NCBI GenBank assembly: GCA_014621425.1
Contig: JAANBB010000138.1
Coordinates: 22,898 to 86,897, forward strand
Source: Cylindrodendrum hubeiense
Taxonomy: Eukaryota; Ascomycota; Sordariomycetes; Hypocreales; Nectriaceae
DNA length: 64,000 nucleotides
Direction of reading: 5' to 3'
In this document: piece after piece, positions 35,957 through 44,767 of the stretch
How the letters are laid out: each line of letters opens with the position of its first letter
Numbering within the stretch: position 1 is the first letter of the stretch
Notes under the pieces: model-generated
The model's database searches: none
What the model was told of the DNA's origin: nothing
The model's input: the letters and a program-made list of their open reading frames with translations, nothing else
Position numbers and translations under genes: made by a program

Positions 35957-37117
35957 ATGACCATCACAGTGAAGACACAGGCCGCCTTAGTCGGCGGTCC
36001 GAATGGCGACATCATACTCTCCAACTCGGCCCCGCTCCCACAAGGACCACTCCGAGCCCACGAAATGGCGGTGGCGGTCCAGGCTATTTCGCTCAACCCG
36101 GTTGATACGAAGATGACGGGTGCCTGCCACACGGAGGGCGCCGTTCTGGGATGTGACTTCGCCGGGCTGGTAACAGACGTGGGCTCGACTGCCGCCGAGG
36201 AATGGGGCTTCCGGGTAGGAGACCGCGTCGCTGCCTCGACCATTGGGATGAACCCGCTGCGGCCCAGCGTCGGGGGTTTCGCCGAGCACACGGTATGCTC
36301 GGCGCGGGGCGCCCTGAAGATCCCTGATGACTGGACTTTCGCGCAGGCAGCGGGAGGCATTGGTGGTACCGCCTGGGTCACGATGTCGTGGGCGCTGTTC
36401 CATGCCATGGGCCTGCCAGCCGGGCCTCAGCTCGAGCCGCTCAACAGCCGCATCCTGCCACCACAACTGGAGCCCAAGCTCAACATTTTTACGGCCCATA
36501 GCGCCGGCGACGGCTCGAAACCGGCGACCTCGGTGCTGGTCAGCGGCGGAGCCAGTTACACGGGTACGGCGGCAATCCAACTGCTCAAGTTGGCCGGGTT
36601 TACCGTCATTGCGACGTGCTCGGCGGCTAGCTTCGAGCTGGCGCGCTCGTTCGGGGCCGACGTCGTCTTCGACTACACCTCGCCAACGGCCGTGGAAGAC
36701 ATCCGTGCCCACACGCGCAACTCGCTACGCCTGGCTATCGACTGCATCACCACGCCCGACTCAACGCGCCTCTGCTACGCTGCTCTGGGCCGCGCCGGCG
36801 GCCGCTACGTGGCGCTAGACCCCTACAGCGACGCCGTTGTAGCGACACGCGCCATCGTGCGCCCCAGCTGGGTGTTTGGCCTCGAGCTACTTGGCGACGA
36901 GATCGCCTGGCCGGCGCCGCATAACAGGAAGCCGAACCACATCGCCGAAAACTTCCTCGGGGTGTGGAGCCGCACAATGCAGGGGCTCGTGAATCGTAAG
37001 CTTATCCACTTCCACCCACAGATAGTGCGTGATAGCGGGCTGGCTGGCGCGTTGGAAGGTTTGGACGATATTCGGAGCAAGAAGATCTCAGGTCAGAAGC
37101 TGATCTACACCCTGTGA
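35957..37117 (+). CDS. Trans-acting enoyl reductase (medium-chain dehydrogenase, LovC type)
   Basis: Reduces alpha,beta-enoyl thioesters on the PKS, replacing the ER activity missing from the synthase; NADPH-dependent, cytosolic. It is a single exon of 386 residues from the ATG at 35,957. An upstream in-frame ATG at 35,810 would add an unconvincing 49-residue leader. The N-terminal GroES-like domain contains ISLNPVDTKM and GAVLGCDFAGLV. The Rossmann part contains VLVSGGASYTGTAAIQLLKL, an SGGASxTG form of the nucleotide-binding turn seen in LovC, ApdC and CcsC-type partners. The end, LDDIRSKKISGQKLIYTL, is typical of the family. It is divergent from the PKS-NRPS, the usual arrangement for this pair. 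Confidence 0.92.
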   Translation: MTITVKTQAALVGGPNGDIILSNSAPLPQGPLRAHEMAVAVQAISLNPVDTKMTGACHTEGAVLGCDFAGLVTDVGSTAAEEWGFRVGDRVAASTIGMNPLRPSVGGFAEHTVCSARGALKIPDDWTFAQAAGGIGGTAWVTMSWALFHAMGLPAGPQLEPLNSRILPPQLEPKLNIFTAHSAGDGSKPATSVLVSGGASYTGTAAIQLLKLAGFTVIATCSAASFELARSFGADVVFDYTSPTAVEDIRAHTRNSLRLAIDCITTPDSTRLCYAALGRAGGRYVALDPYSDAVVATRAIVRPSWVFGLELLGDEIAWPAPHNRKPNHIAENFLGVWSRTMQGLVNRKLIHFHPQIVRDSGLAGALEGLDDIRSKKISGQKLIYTL

Positions 37118-37648
37118 GAGGTCGGGGATACTGTACGCGGTACAGATTAAGGGAAAGGGTGTTAGTGGGAGCAAATTGTTAGACCCGAGATGCATCGATC
37201 AAGCCGTGTCCTATTTTACACCTTAAATGTGAAGCATCCAGCAACATCAGTTAATCCCATCGGGATACAATGTCAGCCGCTTTACCTCGCTGCATAGGCA
37301 GATACGAACACGCACATTCTTTAAATGAAATGGTAGCTAAGTGGCGAGGTAGATCGGCGAGTTATAGCAAGAACAACCTATTCAGCTAGTAAGAGAGTAT
37401 TTGTCAATACTCAGGGCCAAACACTACAGTTGGAAAGGCATACGTTAACTTAATGCCACATTTAAATTCATTAGCCAAGCGATACGAATCTAGCCTGTTG
37501 GGAATTTACTTGCCTTTCTTCATGGTTAAGAATTTATTATTGTTAGACGTGAACCATGCATTCTAAAACAAACCACATCTCTATAGGTCATATTCTGTGT
37601 TTCTGCCGTGCGCTCATACTATTTAACCAAACTTGTCAAAAGTACTTC
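37118..37648. other. Intergenic region, no gene seen
   Basis: Contains the 3' untranslated region of the enoyl reductase and AT-leaning sequence. No conserved coding is visible. Confidence 0.55.
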
Positions 37649-38215
37649 CTAGCGGTATCCCCTTTCGCTCTTTTCGACTTTGGGCAGTGCAGCAACACAT
37701 TTTGTAGCGCCGAGGCTCAAGTCTATTGCGCACAGCACTTATCGGACATGGAGCGTGTTGATGGCCCAGTTCTGCAATTCATTATTGTAATAAATCCCAG
37801 TCAATCCCATTATCTTGTCATGTTGCTGACAAGCCTCGCTGACCGATTCCAAAGCCGAGCGGAAAATAGGCGTCTGGAAGTCACCCGGGATGACCAACTC
37901 AATCGCCAGGTCGTTAGATCCGATCAGGAGCACGTCAGCACCCCCGACTGCTGTGTTCTCATCGATATTCTCAATAGCACCCTTGGTCTCTGTCGTGAGG
38001 ATAACTCACGATGCAGATGTGTAACTTTCGCTGATGACTCGGTCCTGAGGTGTCATCTTGAGCGAAAAGATAGGCAGCTGGCCAGTCATCGACCAGCGAC
38101 ACAATGGCGGGTATTTCGAAATAGACACGGCGGCTTTGGCGTCCTCTAAAGATTATACGGACTAATTTCTGAAAGTATAGTGCGGCGCTCCGTGTCCTCA
38201 TAGAGTTAATAATCC
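37649..38215 (-). pseudogene. Decayed HpcH/HpaI-family aldolase inside the cluster
   Basis: The 3' two thirds of a class II pyruvate-type aldolase can be read on the minus strand. Segments in order: EDAKAAVSISKYPPL, then RWSMTGQLPIFSLKMTPQDR, then TTETKGAIENIDENTAVGG, then DVLLIGSNDLAIELVIPGDF, then MGLTGIYYNNELQNWAINTL, then SLGATKCVAALPKV. These match the family's ExK...NID, GxNDLxxxLGxPG and C-terminal motifs. The frame is broken by TGA near 38,008, TAA near 37,740, and a stop plus apparent small deletion near 38,145-38,155; no plausible introns remove them. The 5' third is too eroded to read. In Sch 210971/210972-type pathways an aldolase of this family makes 4-hydroxy-4-methylglutamate for the PKS-NRPS, which is the likely ancestral role (inference). 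Confidence 0.85.
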
Positions 38216-38329
38216 GGCTGTCCAACCATTCTTTTAGGGTAATCTGCCGTGCTATGAGACAAAATCGGGGTATCCCATCTGGGGCGAGATATCATGGTTG
38301 AGATGCGAATTTGCCTGTATTATTTCTCT

Positions 38330-38690
38330 GGCCTGAGGAAGGTCAGCATCTGTGGGTTAGTGTTAGACTTAACAGGGGTGGCAAGGAGAATGACAGTTTA
38401 CAGTGTAGGGTAGTTGTGAATATGGGGAGGAATTTGCAACGCAGGAAAACTCTGCAAACATTTTGGGCTCGGATATCTGGACAGTGCAGTGATGAAGGAA
38501 AATTATTTACTGTCTTCACGGAAAGTAGAACCCATGTCTTCGCATTGACGTCGTAGTAAATACCGGGGCTTAGGTGTACTTTCTTTTCAACAGTTTTGGC
38601 TATTAATGCTTCAATCATGGCGAACATATTATCCGGCACAACAACTGGAATCTGTTCGTGTAACAACATGATGAAAACACAAATAAGATA
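38330..38690 (-). pseudogene. Unassigned coding-like remnant upstream of the dead aldolase
   Basis: A minus-strand open frame from 38,669 reads MIEALIAKTVEKKVHLSPG, IYYDVNAKTW and onward before losing coding character. Part of it (GIYY followed by N...W) loosely resembles the aldolase C terminus, so it could be a second, older aldolase fragment. A canonical CTAAC...CACAG acceptor near 38,350 precedes a further short frame. None of this supports a working gene. Confidence 0.3.
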
Positions 38691-38989
38691 TGTTAGAAAT
38701 TCCTAAAAGAGTTCAAATGGTGATAGATGAATGAACTTGTCAATATTTGAGATGAATTGCATCACTGGTCACAATCGGTAAAGTTCGGGCTGCAATGAGA
38801 TGCGGATGCTTCTTCACCGAAAATCTCCGAGCCGCCACTCAAGAGTGGATTGAACGCCATTAAATACGCTCCAGGGAAGCGTCAGTTATTGAGTGCAGAA
38901 TCAGTACCCGTATCCACAAGAATAAATCAATCCCTCTTTGTTATCCAAGAAGAAAAAAGAAACAACGAATACATTAAAATCAAAGCAAA

Positions 38990-40114
38990 ATGGGGTCAAT
39001 TCAGCACACCGATGATGCTCGTGCCCGCATTCAACAGGCGTACCTCGACATCGCCAACCCCGTTTTCTCTGCTGCTGAGTTTACGCTCATCAAAGTCTTC
39101 ATCGACTACAAGGCCTTCGATGCCATTCCGGACGAGGGCGATATCGCCGTGTCCAAGTTGGCCGAGAAAATCGGTGGCACGCACGAGGTGGTCGACCGCA
39201 TAACCACCTTCTTTATAGCGGGCAAAGTTCTCGCATCAACCGGCCCTGGTCGCGTCGCTCACACGGAAAGGTCACGCCTTTACAAGTACAACGAGCCTAC
39301 TGCCTGGCTCTACATTCACATGTTCAACAATACATTCCGCTCCTTAGCCCAGATGCCAAACTTCTTTGCGAAACATGGTTTGGCTTCGCCTGAGAGCGCC
39401 AGTGTCACCCCTACTAGCATAAGCCACGGTTTCGATAACAGACCCGCTTACGAGATCCTTGTTGAAAACAAAGGAATTCACAAGGGGTTTAATGAAGCGC
39501 TGAAGGCGGTCGGAGAAATGTATTCCTTAAAGGGTATCTACGATTTCGGGTGGATGCGGGAGTCTCTCGCTTCTGAGTCGCGTCCCGCTGTCGTGGATGT
39601 CGGTGGGAGCCATGGCCTAGCTTTGCGCGATGCAGTGCGCAACAACAAGTTTATCCCGGCAGAGAGATGTATCCTCTTCGATCTTCCACAGGTCATCGAG
39701 AACACCAAGAAAAACGTCGAGAAAGAACAGGACGAGGACCTGCAGAAGGTACAGATGATAGGCGGAACCATGTTCGAGCCCTATCCTGAAACCGCTCAGG
39801 GTGCGCTCATCTATCAGTTCCGCCGCATCCTCAACGACTTCCCTGACGAGGACGTCTTGCGAGCCTTTCATACCGTGCGAAAGGCAGTGGCCCCCGACAC
39901 ACGCATCCTGATTATCGAAGAGATGCTGAATCCAAAGCGCATGCCCATGAATGTCGGGTTAGACATCTGCCTAATGTGCAAGGCCGGCAAGAGGCGAAAC
40001 GCAGCTATGTTCAGCGAATTAGCTGCGCAAGCTGGCTTCAAATTCAATGCCGAGTTCCAGCAAATTTCGTCCGAGTTTGACGATTTTAGCGTGCTTGAGT
40101 TTGTGGTGGCTTAA
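38990..40114 (+). CDS. SAM-dependent methyltransferase, COMT-type fold (candidate tetramate N- or O-methyltransferase)
   Basis: Predicted cytosolic tailoring enzyme that methylates the cluster product. It is a single exon of 374 residues. The N-terminal helical dimerisation region (about 10-110) is followed by the SAM domain with VVDVGGSHGLAL (202-213), ILFDLPQVIENTKKN (228-242) and a GGTMFEPYP segment (258-266). In canonical relatives the catalytic His lies in RRxLHDWxDE; here the segment is RRILNDFPDED, with Asn282 instead. The later GGKERT motif is AGKRRN, with Arg335 in place of the catalytic Glu. The SAM site looks intact, so it is probably active with altered chemistry, for example N-methylation as proposed for the equisetin-pathway methyltransferase of the same fold. 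It is 1.9 kb downstream of the enoyl reductase, separated by the dead aldolase. Confidence 0.85.
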   Translation: MGSIQHTDDARARIQQAYLDIANPVFSAAEFTLIKVFIDYKAFDAIPDEGDIAVSKLAEKIGGTHEVVDRITTFFIAGKVLASTGPGRVAHTERSRLYKYNEPTAWLYIHMFNNTFRSLAQMPNFFAKHGLASPESASVTPTSISHGFDNRPAYEILVENKGIHKGFNEALKAVGEMYSLKGIYDFGWMRESLASESRPAVVDVGGSHGLALRDAVRNNKFIPAERCILFDLPQVIENTKKNVEKEQDEDLQKVQMIGGTMFEPYPETAQGALIYQFRRILNDFPDEDVLRAFHTVRKAVAPDTRILIIEEMLNPKRMPMNVGLDICLMCKAGKRRNAAMFSELAAQAGFKFNAEFQQISSEFDDFSVLEFVVA

Positions 40115-41273
40115 GTTCTATGGATAATCATCAGACGCGTGGTTATCTACCTAACACGAAGCTCTGGTATCCCGTGCCTGAATTGGAAAGAAGAGAAAGC
40201 AAAAGAAATAAATGGAGGAGCTGTATTAGAATTGTGAAACTTAGAATTATGTTAGCTAGTGATCTCCTGACCCTATTCTATGAATAGTTGGGCAAGAAGT
40301 AGTTAATGTAGCTCGATCTGAGGCAGTTCTGAAATACAATAAGCACAGGATATATTTGAGACTGCTATATGCTTGTGAAATTCTTATATGTGTGATAATA
40401 GTTCCTCAAACACATACGAGCACATGCAGTTGCAAGGCTGGCTGGAACGCGCTATAATATGTAAACGAGGTAACTTGTTTTCCTTCTCTCCCGTGTTCCA
40501 TCCGACTGATGGCATATTTTAAGCACTTCAGTGATTGGGTCTAGTGACAAATCATGTGTTAACTTCCCTCCTATATCTAACTTCCTTAGTTGCTAATATC
40601 AAGGATTTGGCCCGCTATGAATTTATATCTAATCTGTTAGTACCCACTTGATTAGCTTATCGTCCTTATAGTAGTCGTTGTACTAGACGCTCCTACTTTT
40701 ATTGATCTGGGATCCCGAACCCCTCTGTATCTCCCTTAAGTAGTAAGAGCTGTTCTTTTTCAGGATAGCGAATATAATATCTCTGAGGGCTTGATCCCGG
40801 AAGCTATGACTATACTAATATCTATATTAGGCCTGGTCCTCTTGGGGGATAAGATCTTTATTGATATCAATATATTTATTATGATTGAACTAGAACTAAT
40901 AGATCTTCTAGAGGATTTTTAATAGATCTTCTGAGAGATCTTCTGGTCCAGTCTAATTCCGAGTCTATTTTTTCTAATAGTACTATCTTCGAAGTTGAGT
41001 AGGAAGGATCGCAATCTCGGCTCGCGTGGAGGGATATTCGCCTTGCATCTGATATCGAGCTGCGGCCTCCGGGCTATTAGCAGCTGGCCTCAACTCCGGC
41101 CGGAGCTAGCTACCCTGTCCCTAGATTCCTTTAGCTGTAGACACCAGCCTAGCACGTCGTCTTGTCCTATAGGGGATTCTGTGGGTATCTAGATGCCCTC
41201 GCGATAGTAATTACACAGCAACAATAACAACAAATAATGTGTCACCTTCCTATAACCGCTAAGATCCCATCAT
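40115..41273. other. Intergenic region with an AT-rich, repeat-like stretch
   Basis: The first 400 bases include the 3' region of the methyltransferase. About 40,560-41,000 is AT-rich with recurring AGATCTTCT and TAATAGATCTTC steps and no intact frame, resembling a decayed transposon fragment. I could not assign it to a family. No gene for a cyclase, Diels-Alderase or P450 was found here. Confidence 0.5.
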
Positions 41274-43944
41274 TCATGGCATAAAGGCTTCTTGGCTCAT
41301 CCACCCTCCCAACTCGGTGGTGTTCATTAACAGCAGATCCGCCATGGAGTTACTCGTCGCCGAAGAAGGCCCAGGCGCGCTGGGGCCCATAAATTCAGCC
41401 CCAAACACTGTCGTTGCTGGAAAATTGGTAATGTACTCTGGAAAGGTCAGTCTCTGACACAAGCGTGTGGACAAATAGGGCTGACAGGGGAAAGGGGGGA
41501 GCAAATATCGGGACAGAGAGATGGCAGAGGGGAAGGAAGGGGAGAGGGGGATGGAGATGGATGGGCAATCCTCTCAGTTATCATCGAGTTCGACCAGTTA
41601 CCTTCGTAAGCATCCCAAGTGAGCTGGTCGAGTGGCAGAGTGGTGTCCAGAGGTGCGGCAACGGTATAGTCAGCGAGTGATACGCCGCCCTCTTGTCCTT
41701 CTTGCAGTCCGAGTACAACGCTCAGATACTTGACCGCCCGCCGAGCCTCCCGAGACACGGTGCTAGAGTACAGCCAGAGGGGAGACGTATTGCGCAGCAG
41801 ATTATGAATCCTAGCACCTATTTCGTGGTCTAGAGAAACGTTTGGCTGGGACTTGGTCAGCTGTACGTAGTAGCAGAGGATGCTTACACCTAGTAAGAAG
41901 ATGGCCCGCGGCCGCGACGACATCAACATCCACCGCGCCCACCGCACGGGATACAACAGCCCGTCTTCTTGCGTCTCCTCCAGAACTATCTTCTGAAACT
42001 CGAGGATCTTGATAGCGGCATGGACACAGGCGCTTCGTGAGTACTCGTACTGGGGCATGGTATAGGATGGTGCTAGGTACTTCCGGTGGAGCCAGATGGC
42101 AAGCCTCTGCATGGCGAGTTGGAGCAACAGGCGGTGCATGACGATATGCGGCGGCACCATGAAGGACTGACTGAGAGTCTGCCACCGGAAGATTGGTGGC
42201 AGCGAGGCCTCAGCCTCTTGCAGCTTCCGGTCTAATTCCATAATCTCTGAGTACGGGCGCTCCTGGGTGTCGTTGACGAGGTCGCTGATGAGCCCCATCA
42301 TCTTGTCTGTCCTGCACCTGGCCAGGCTGTAAAGTACGGGTGTAACCTCAGTCTCAGGACGCGAAGGGGGCAGTTCGACGGTAGCTTCGTCAAAGTCTGT
42401 GTCCAGCAGGTTGCGGGGCTCGGCTGTGTCATACTGCTGTAGCTTAAGTAGGCGTGGCAGCGCCATCTGGCTCGAGAGCCTCAGGTCCATCTGCACGATG
42501 ACGGCCCATACGCGCCGCCGCATTTCGCCACTAAAGGGAGAAATGTTGGAGAAGTTCTGAGGTTCCCGGTGGTATCCCTCACTCAGGGCGAGCTGCACAA
42601 TAATGCCTTGTACAAGCCAAAGCCCGATCACAGTATCCTCGGACAAGAATAACTCACAGACAAGGTAATTGATCATAGTTTCCAGTACGTAGTCACCACC
42701 TCTGGTGTACTGGCCGAGGTTCAGACAGTGAATCGTCTGTTCCCGAAACACGGCAATGCGTTCTGGAGTTTCCGGATCTGCCGGGTCCTCGATCGACTGC
42801 TGGTACAATGTGGCGACGCACATGACGCTAAATAAGAGGCCTATCCAGACAAACGGCATTGCAGCTGGCTCCTGCCAAAACCTCTCGTACTATCAAGGTA
42901 GCCCCAACTGTCAGACAACGGGGAGATTTTGGAGAACAAAGAGAGAGGGGGAGAGGGAAAATGGAAGAGCTGGCACTGGCAAGGTTAAGTCGCCTATGAT
43001 CAGGGCTAATAAACCCCAACGCGCAGCAAGCACCGTACCTCTCGGAGAAAATAGCCACGGTGAAGTATTTCTGGTATAACCCCTTGTGTGTTAAAGTATC
43101 GTGCCACCATGCGGTCGACAACGGGCCGGGCCGGAATTGAGGCAAGAAAATCGGCTTTTGTTGCCTGCACGGGTTCGTACAGCAGTCGAGGACCGGGGAT
43201 TTGGCGGAGTGTATGGTCGCTAGTGGCCGACATCCGGGCCTCTTCTTCCTCCTCGTAGTGGTCTCTAAGCTCGGAGATGCTGTCGAGGATGGCAGACCAG
43301 TGGACGCTCCCGACGTAGTTGGCACCGACACCATGTGAGTGCCGACGCATGCTGCCGGGTTCCGAGGGCGCGGGGGACTCAGGATGGTCTTTGCCGTGCG
43401 ACAAGGACGCATGGCTCAGGGCAGGCACGAGCGTGTCCTTGTCAACCGACGCCAGGGGGGCCGTAGAGGCGCTTTGCGGCGATGCAATCGGCGAAGCCTG
43501 GAAGAATTGCGTCGACGAGTCTCGGGATAGGCCATCCGGATTCACGGCCGGCGTTGGTGGTGTCTGCTTCTGCTGCTGCTGTGCCAGGGAGCGCACGAGC
43601 TCCTCGAGCTGCTGGATACGATCACTGACGCTAATTTTGCTATTGCGTGGCACACCCGACTTGTAGGTGCAGGAGAGGCCGATTCCTCTGCTCGTGCAGG
43701 TCTTGCATGGCAACTGACGATCACATCGCACCCTGGGGGCTTTACGTCAGTCTCGTGACCGATGACAAGGGCGACAGGTGGATGAGTACTTGCGACTCCT
43801 GCAGAAGGTACACGACAGCAGAGGCTTCTCCCGCCGGCGATCTCGCAGCGACAGCAGCGAGTCTATGGCTACAGCGCCGGGTTGCTCGGGCGGTTTCGGC
43901 GTTTCTGTGTCGGCGGGCGGCTGACGGGGTTTATCCAGATCCAT
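41274..43944 (-). CDS. Zn2Cys6 transcription factor with fungal_trans domain (cluster regulator 2)
   Basis: Nuclear regulator, probably of the cluster and its exporter. Exons on the minus strand: 43944-43790, 43732-43039, 42889-41602, 41437-41274 (766 residues). The zinc cluster spans intron 1: Cys 45, 48, 55, 61, 64 and 73 (C-x2-C-x6-C-x5-C-x2-C-x8-C). A short coiled coil follows (DRIQQLEELVRSLAQQQQKQ). The regulatory domain starts near FLREYERFWQEP, made by the intron 2 splice, and continues through EMRRRVWAVIVQMDLRLSSQ, the signature of the family. The last splice (AG at 41,438) joins TWDAYE to EYITNFPATTVFG and a Met/Leu-rich tail that may be the activation region. Reading through the last intron instead would give a low-complexity Pro/Ser tail ending at 41,447, which is less likely. 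It is divergent from the MFS gene. Confidence 0.87.
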
Positions 43945-44767
43945 GGATGGCGAGCTTCTTGTCCTGCGAGGGGAATAGCTCGGTTCGGGGCACGGGCATT
44001 CCTATCCGGGGTGGCTTTATGTGAGGAAGAAGGCGAAAGTGAGTCGACGGACCATTGACGGGGCATTCGACGGGGCAGTCGACGGAGCAATCGACGGAGC
44101 AATCGGCGGAGCAATCAACGGAGCAATCAACGGGGCAGGTTGGGGGCCATATGTGAATACCTTGCGCCTTTTTAGAGGCAGCCCTACCCGTGCCGCCATT
44201 TCCGCCCTTGCATCACTTGCCAGGGCGATAAGGTGGGGCAAATGTGTGAATTCGGTTCAGGGTCTGGGGCCATTGTATTCTTCCTCGTCGTCTCATTTGA
44301 CGGAGAGCCTCTTTGCGGATGCTCTACTGACCGTCTCGGCGGGAAGCCTCGGGAAACTGCAGGTTCCACACGGACGGTGCTCTCTTTGGGTTATATTTTC
44401 CTGTATTTTTCTTTTTCTTATTTTTTTTGGCCAAAGTATGCGTGGCAAAGGGCCAGATCATCCGCTGCCGTTAATCGAAAACCCAGCGCCGGAGCAAATC
44501 CGGCGCAAACAAGTTGACATGTCGCAGCCAACCTCCACCACATGAAACCCTTAAAACTACCACGCGGACTGCATTCCTTCCATAGTGTTGTCGTAGCTTT
44601 TTATTTTTCTTCTTATAACAAACCGCAGGTCAAGCACAAGATAATAAAAGACAAAATTTGGGAACTGTACTACACCACAGCAGCTAATCCCCTTGCCAGC
44701 CAGGCTGAACGACCCAATTGTGAGCGACCACATCGACGATATCGTCTACAATCTCAAACCTAACGCC
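43945..44767. promoter_or_regulatory. Divergent promoter of regulator 2 and the MFS exporter
   Basis: The start codons lie 823 bases apart and point away from each other, so the two genes may be co-regulated. A 12-bp minisatellite sits close to the regulator's side (separate entry). Several TCGG half-sites occur near 43,978-43,985 and 44,335-44,352, without a perfect palindrome like that of the PKS promoter. Confidence 0.55.
44057..44139. repeat. 12-bp minisatellite, about seven units
   Basis: Six full units of a GACGGAGCAATC-type repeat and a partial seventh run head to tail. Variants are GACGGGGCATTC, GACGGGGCAGTC and AACGGAGCAATC. Because the unit is a multiple of three, the plus strand reads as a DGAI/NGAI peptide repeat, but no supported gene uses it. 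It begins about 110 bases upstream of the regulator 2 start codon. Confidence 0.9.

Noticed and set aside
38520..38690. A second intact aldolase or another tailoring gene upstream of the dead aldolase
   Set aside because: Only a weak GIYY...W resemblance was found, with no continuous frame or motif. Kept as a low-confidence remnant only.
41447..41601. Pro/Ser-rich C terminus of regulator 2 obtained by reading through the last intron
   Set aside because: Splicing to the AG at 41,438 keeps frame and gives a far more natural C terminus (EYITNFPATTVFG and onward).
44021..44545. A 174-codon plus-strand frame containing a DGAI/NGAI repeat peptide
   Set aside because: It is created by the 12-bp minisatellite in promoter sequence, has no other coding signal and lies between two divergent start codons.
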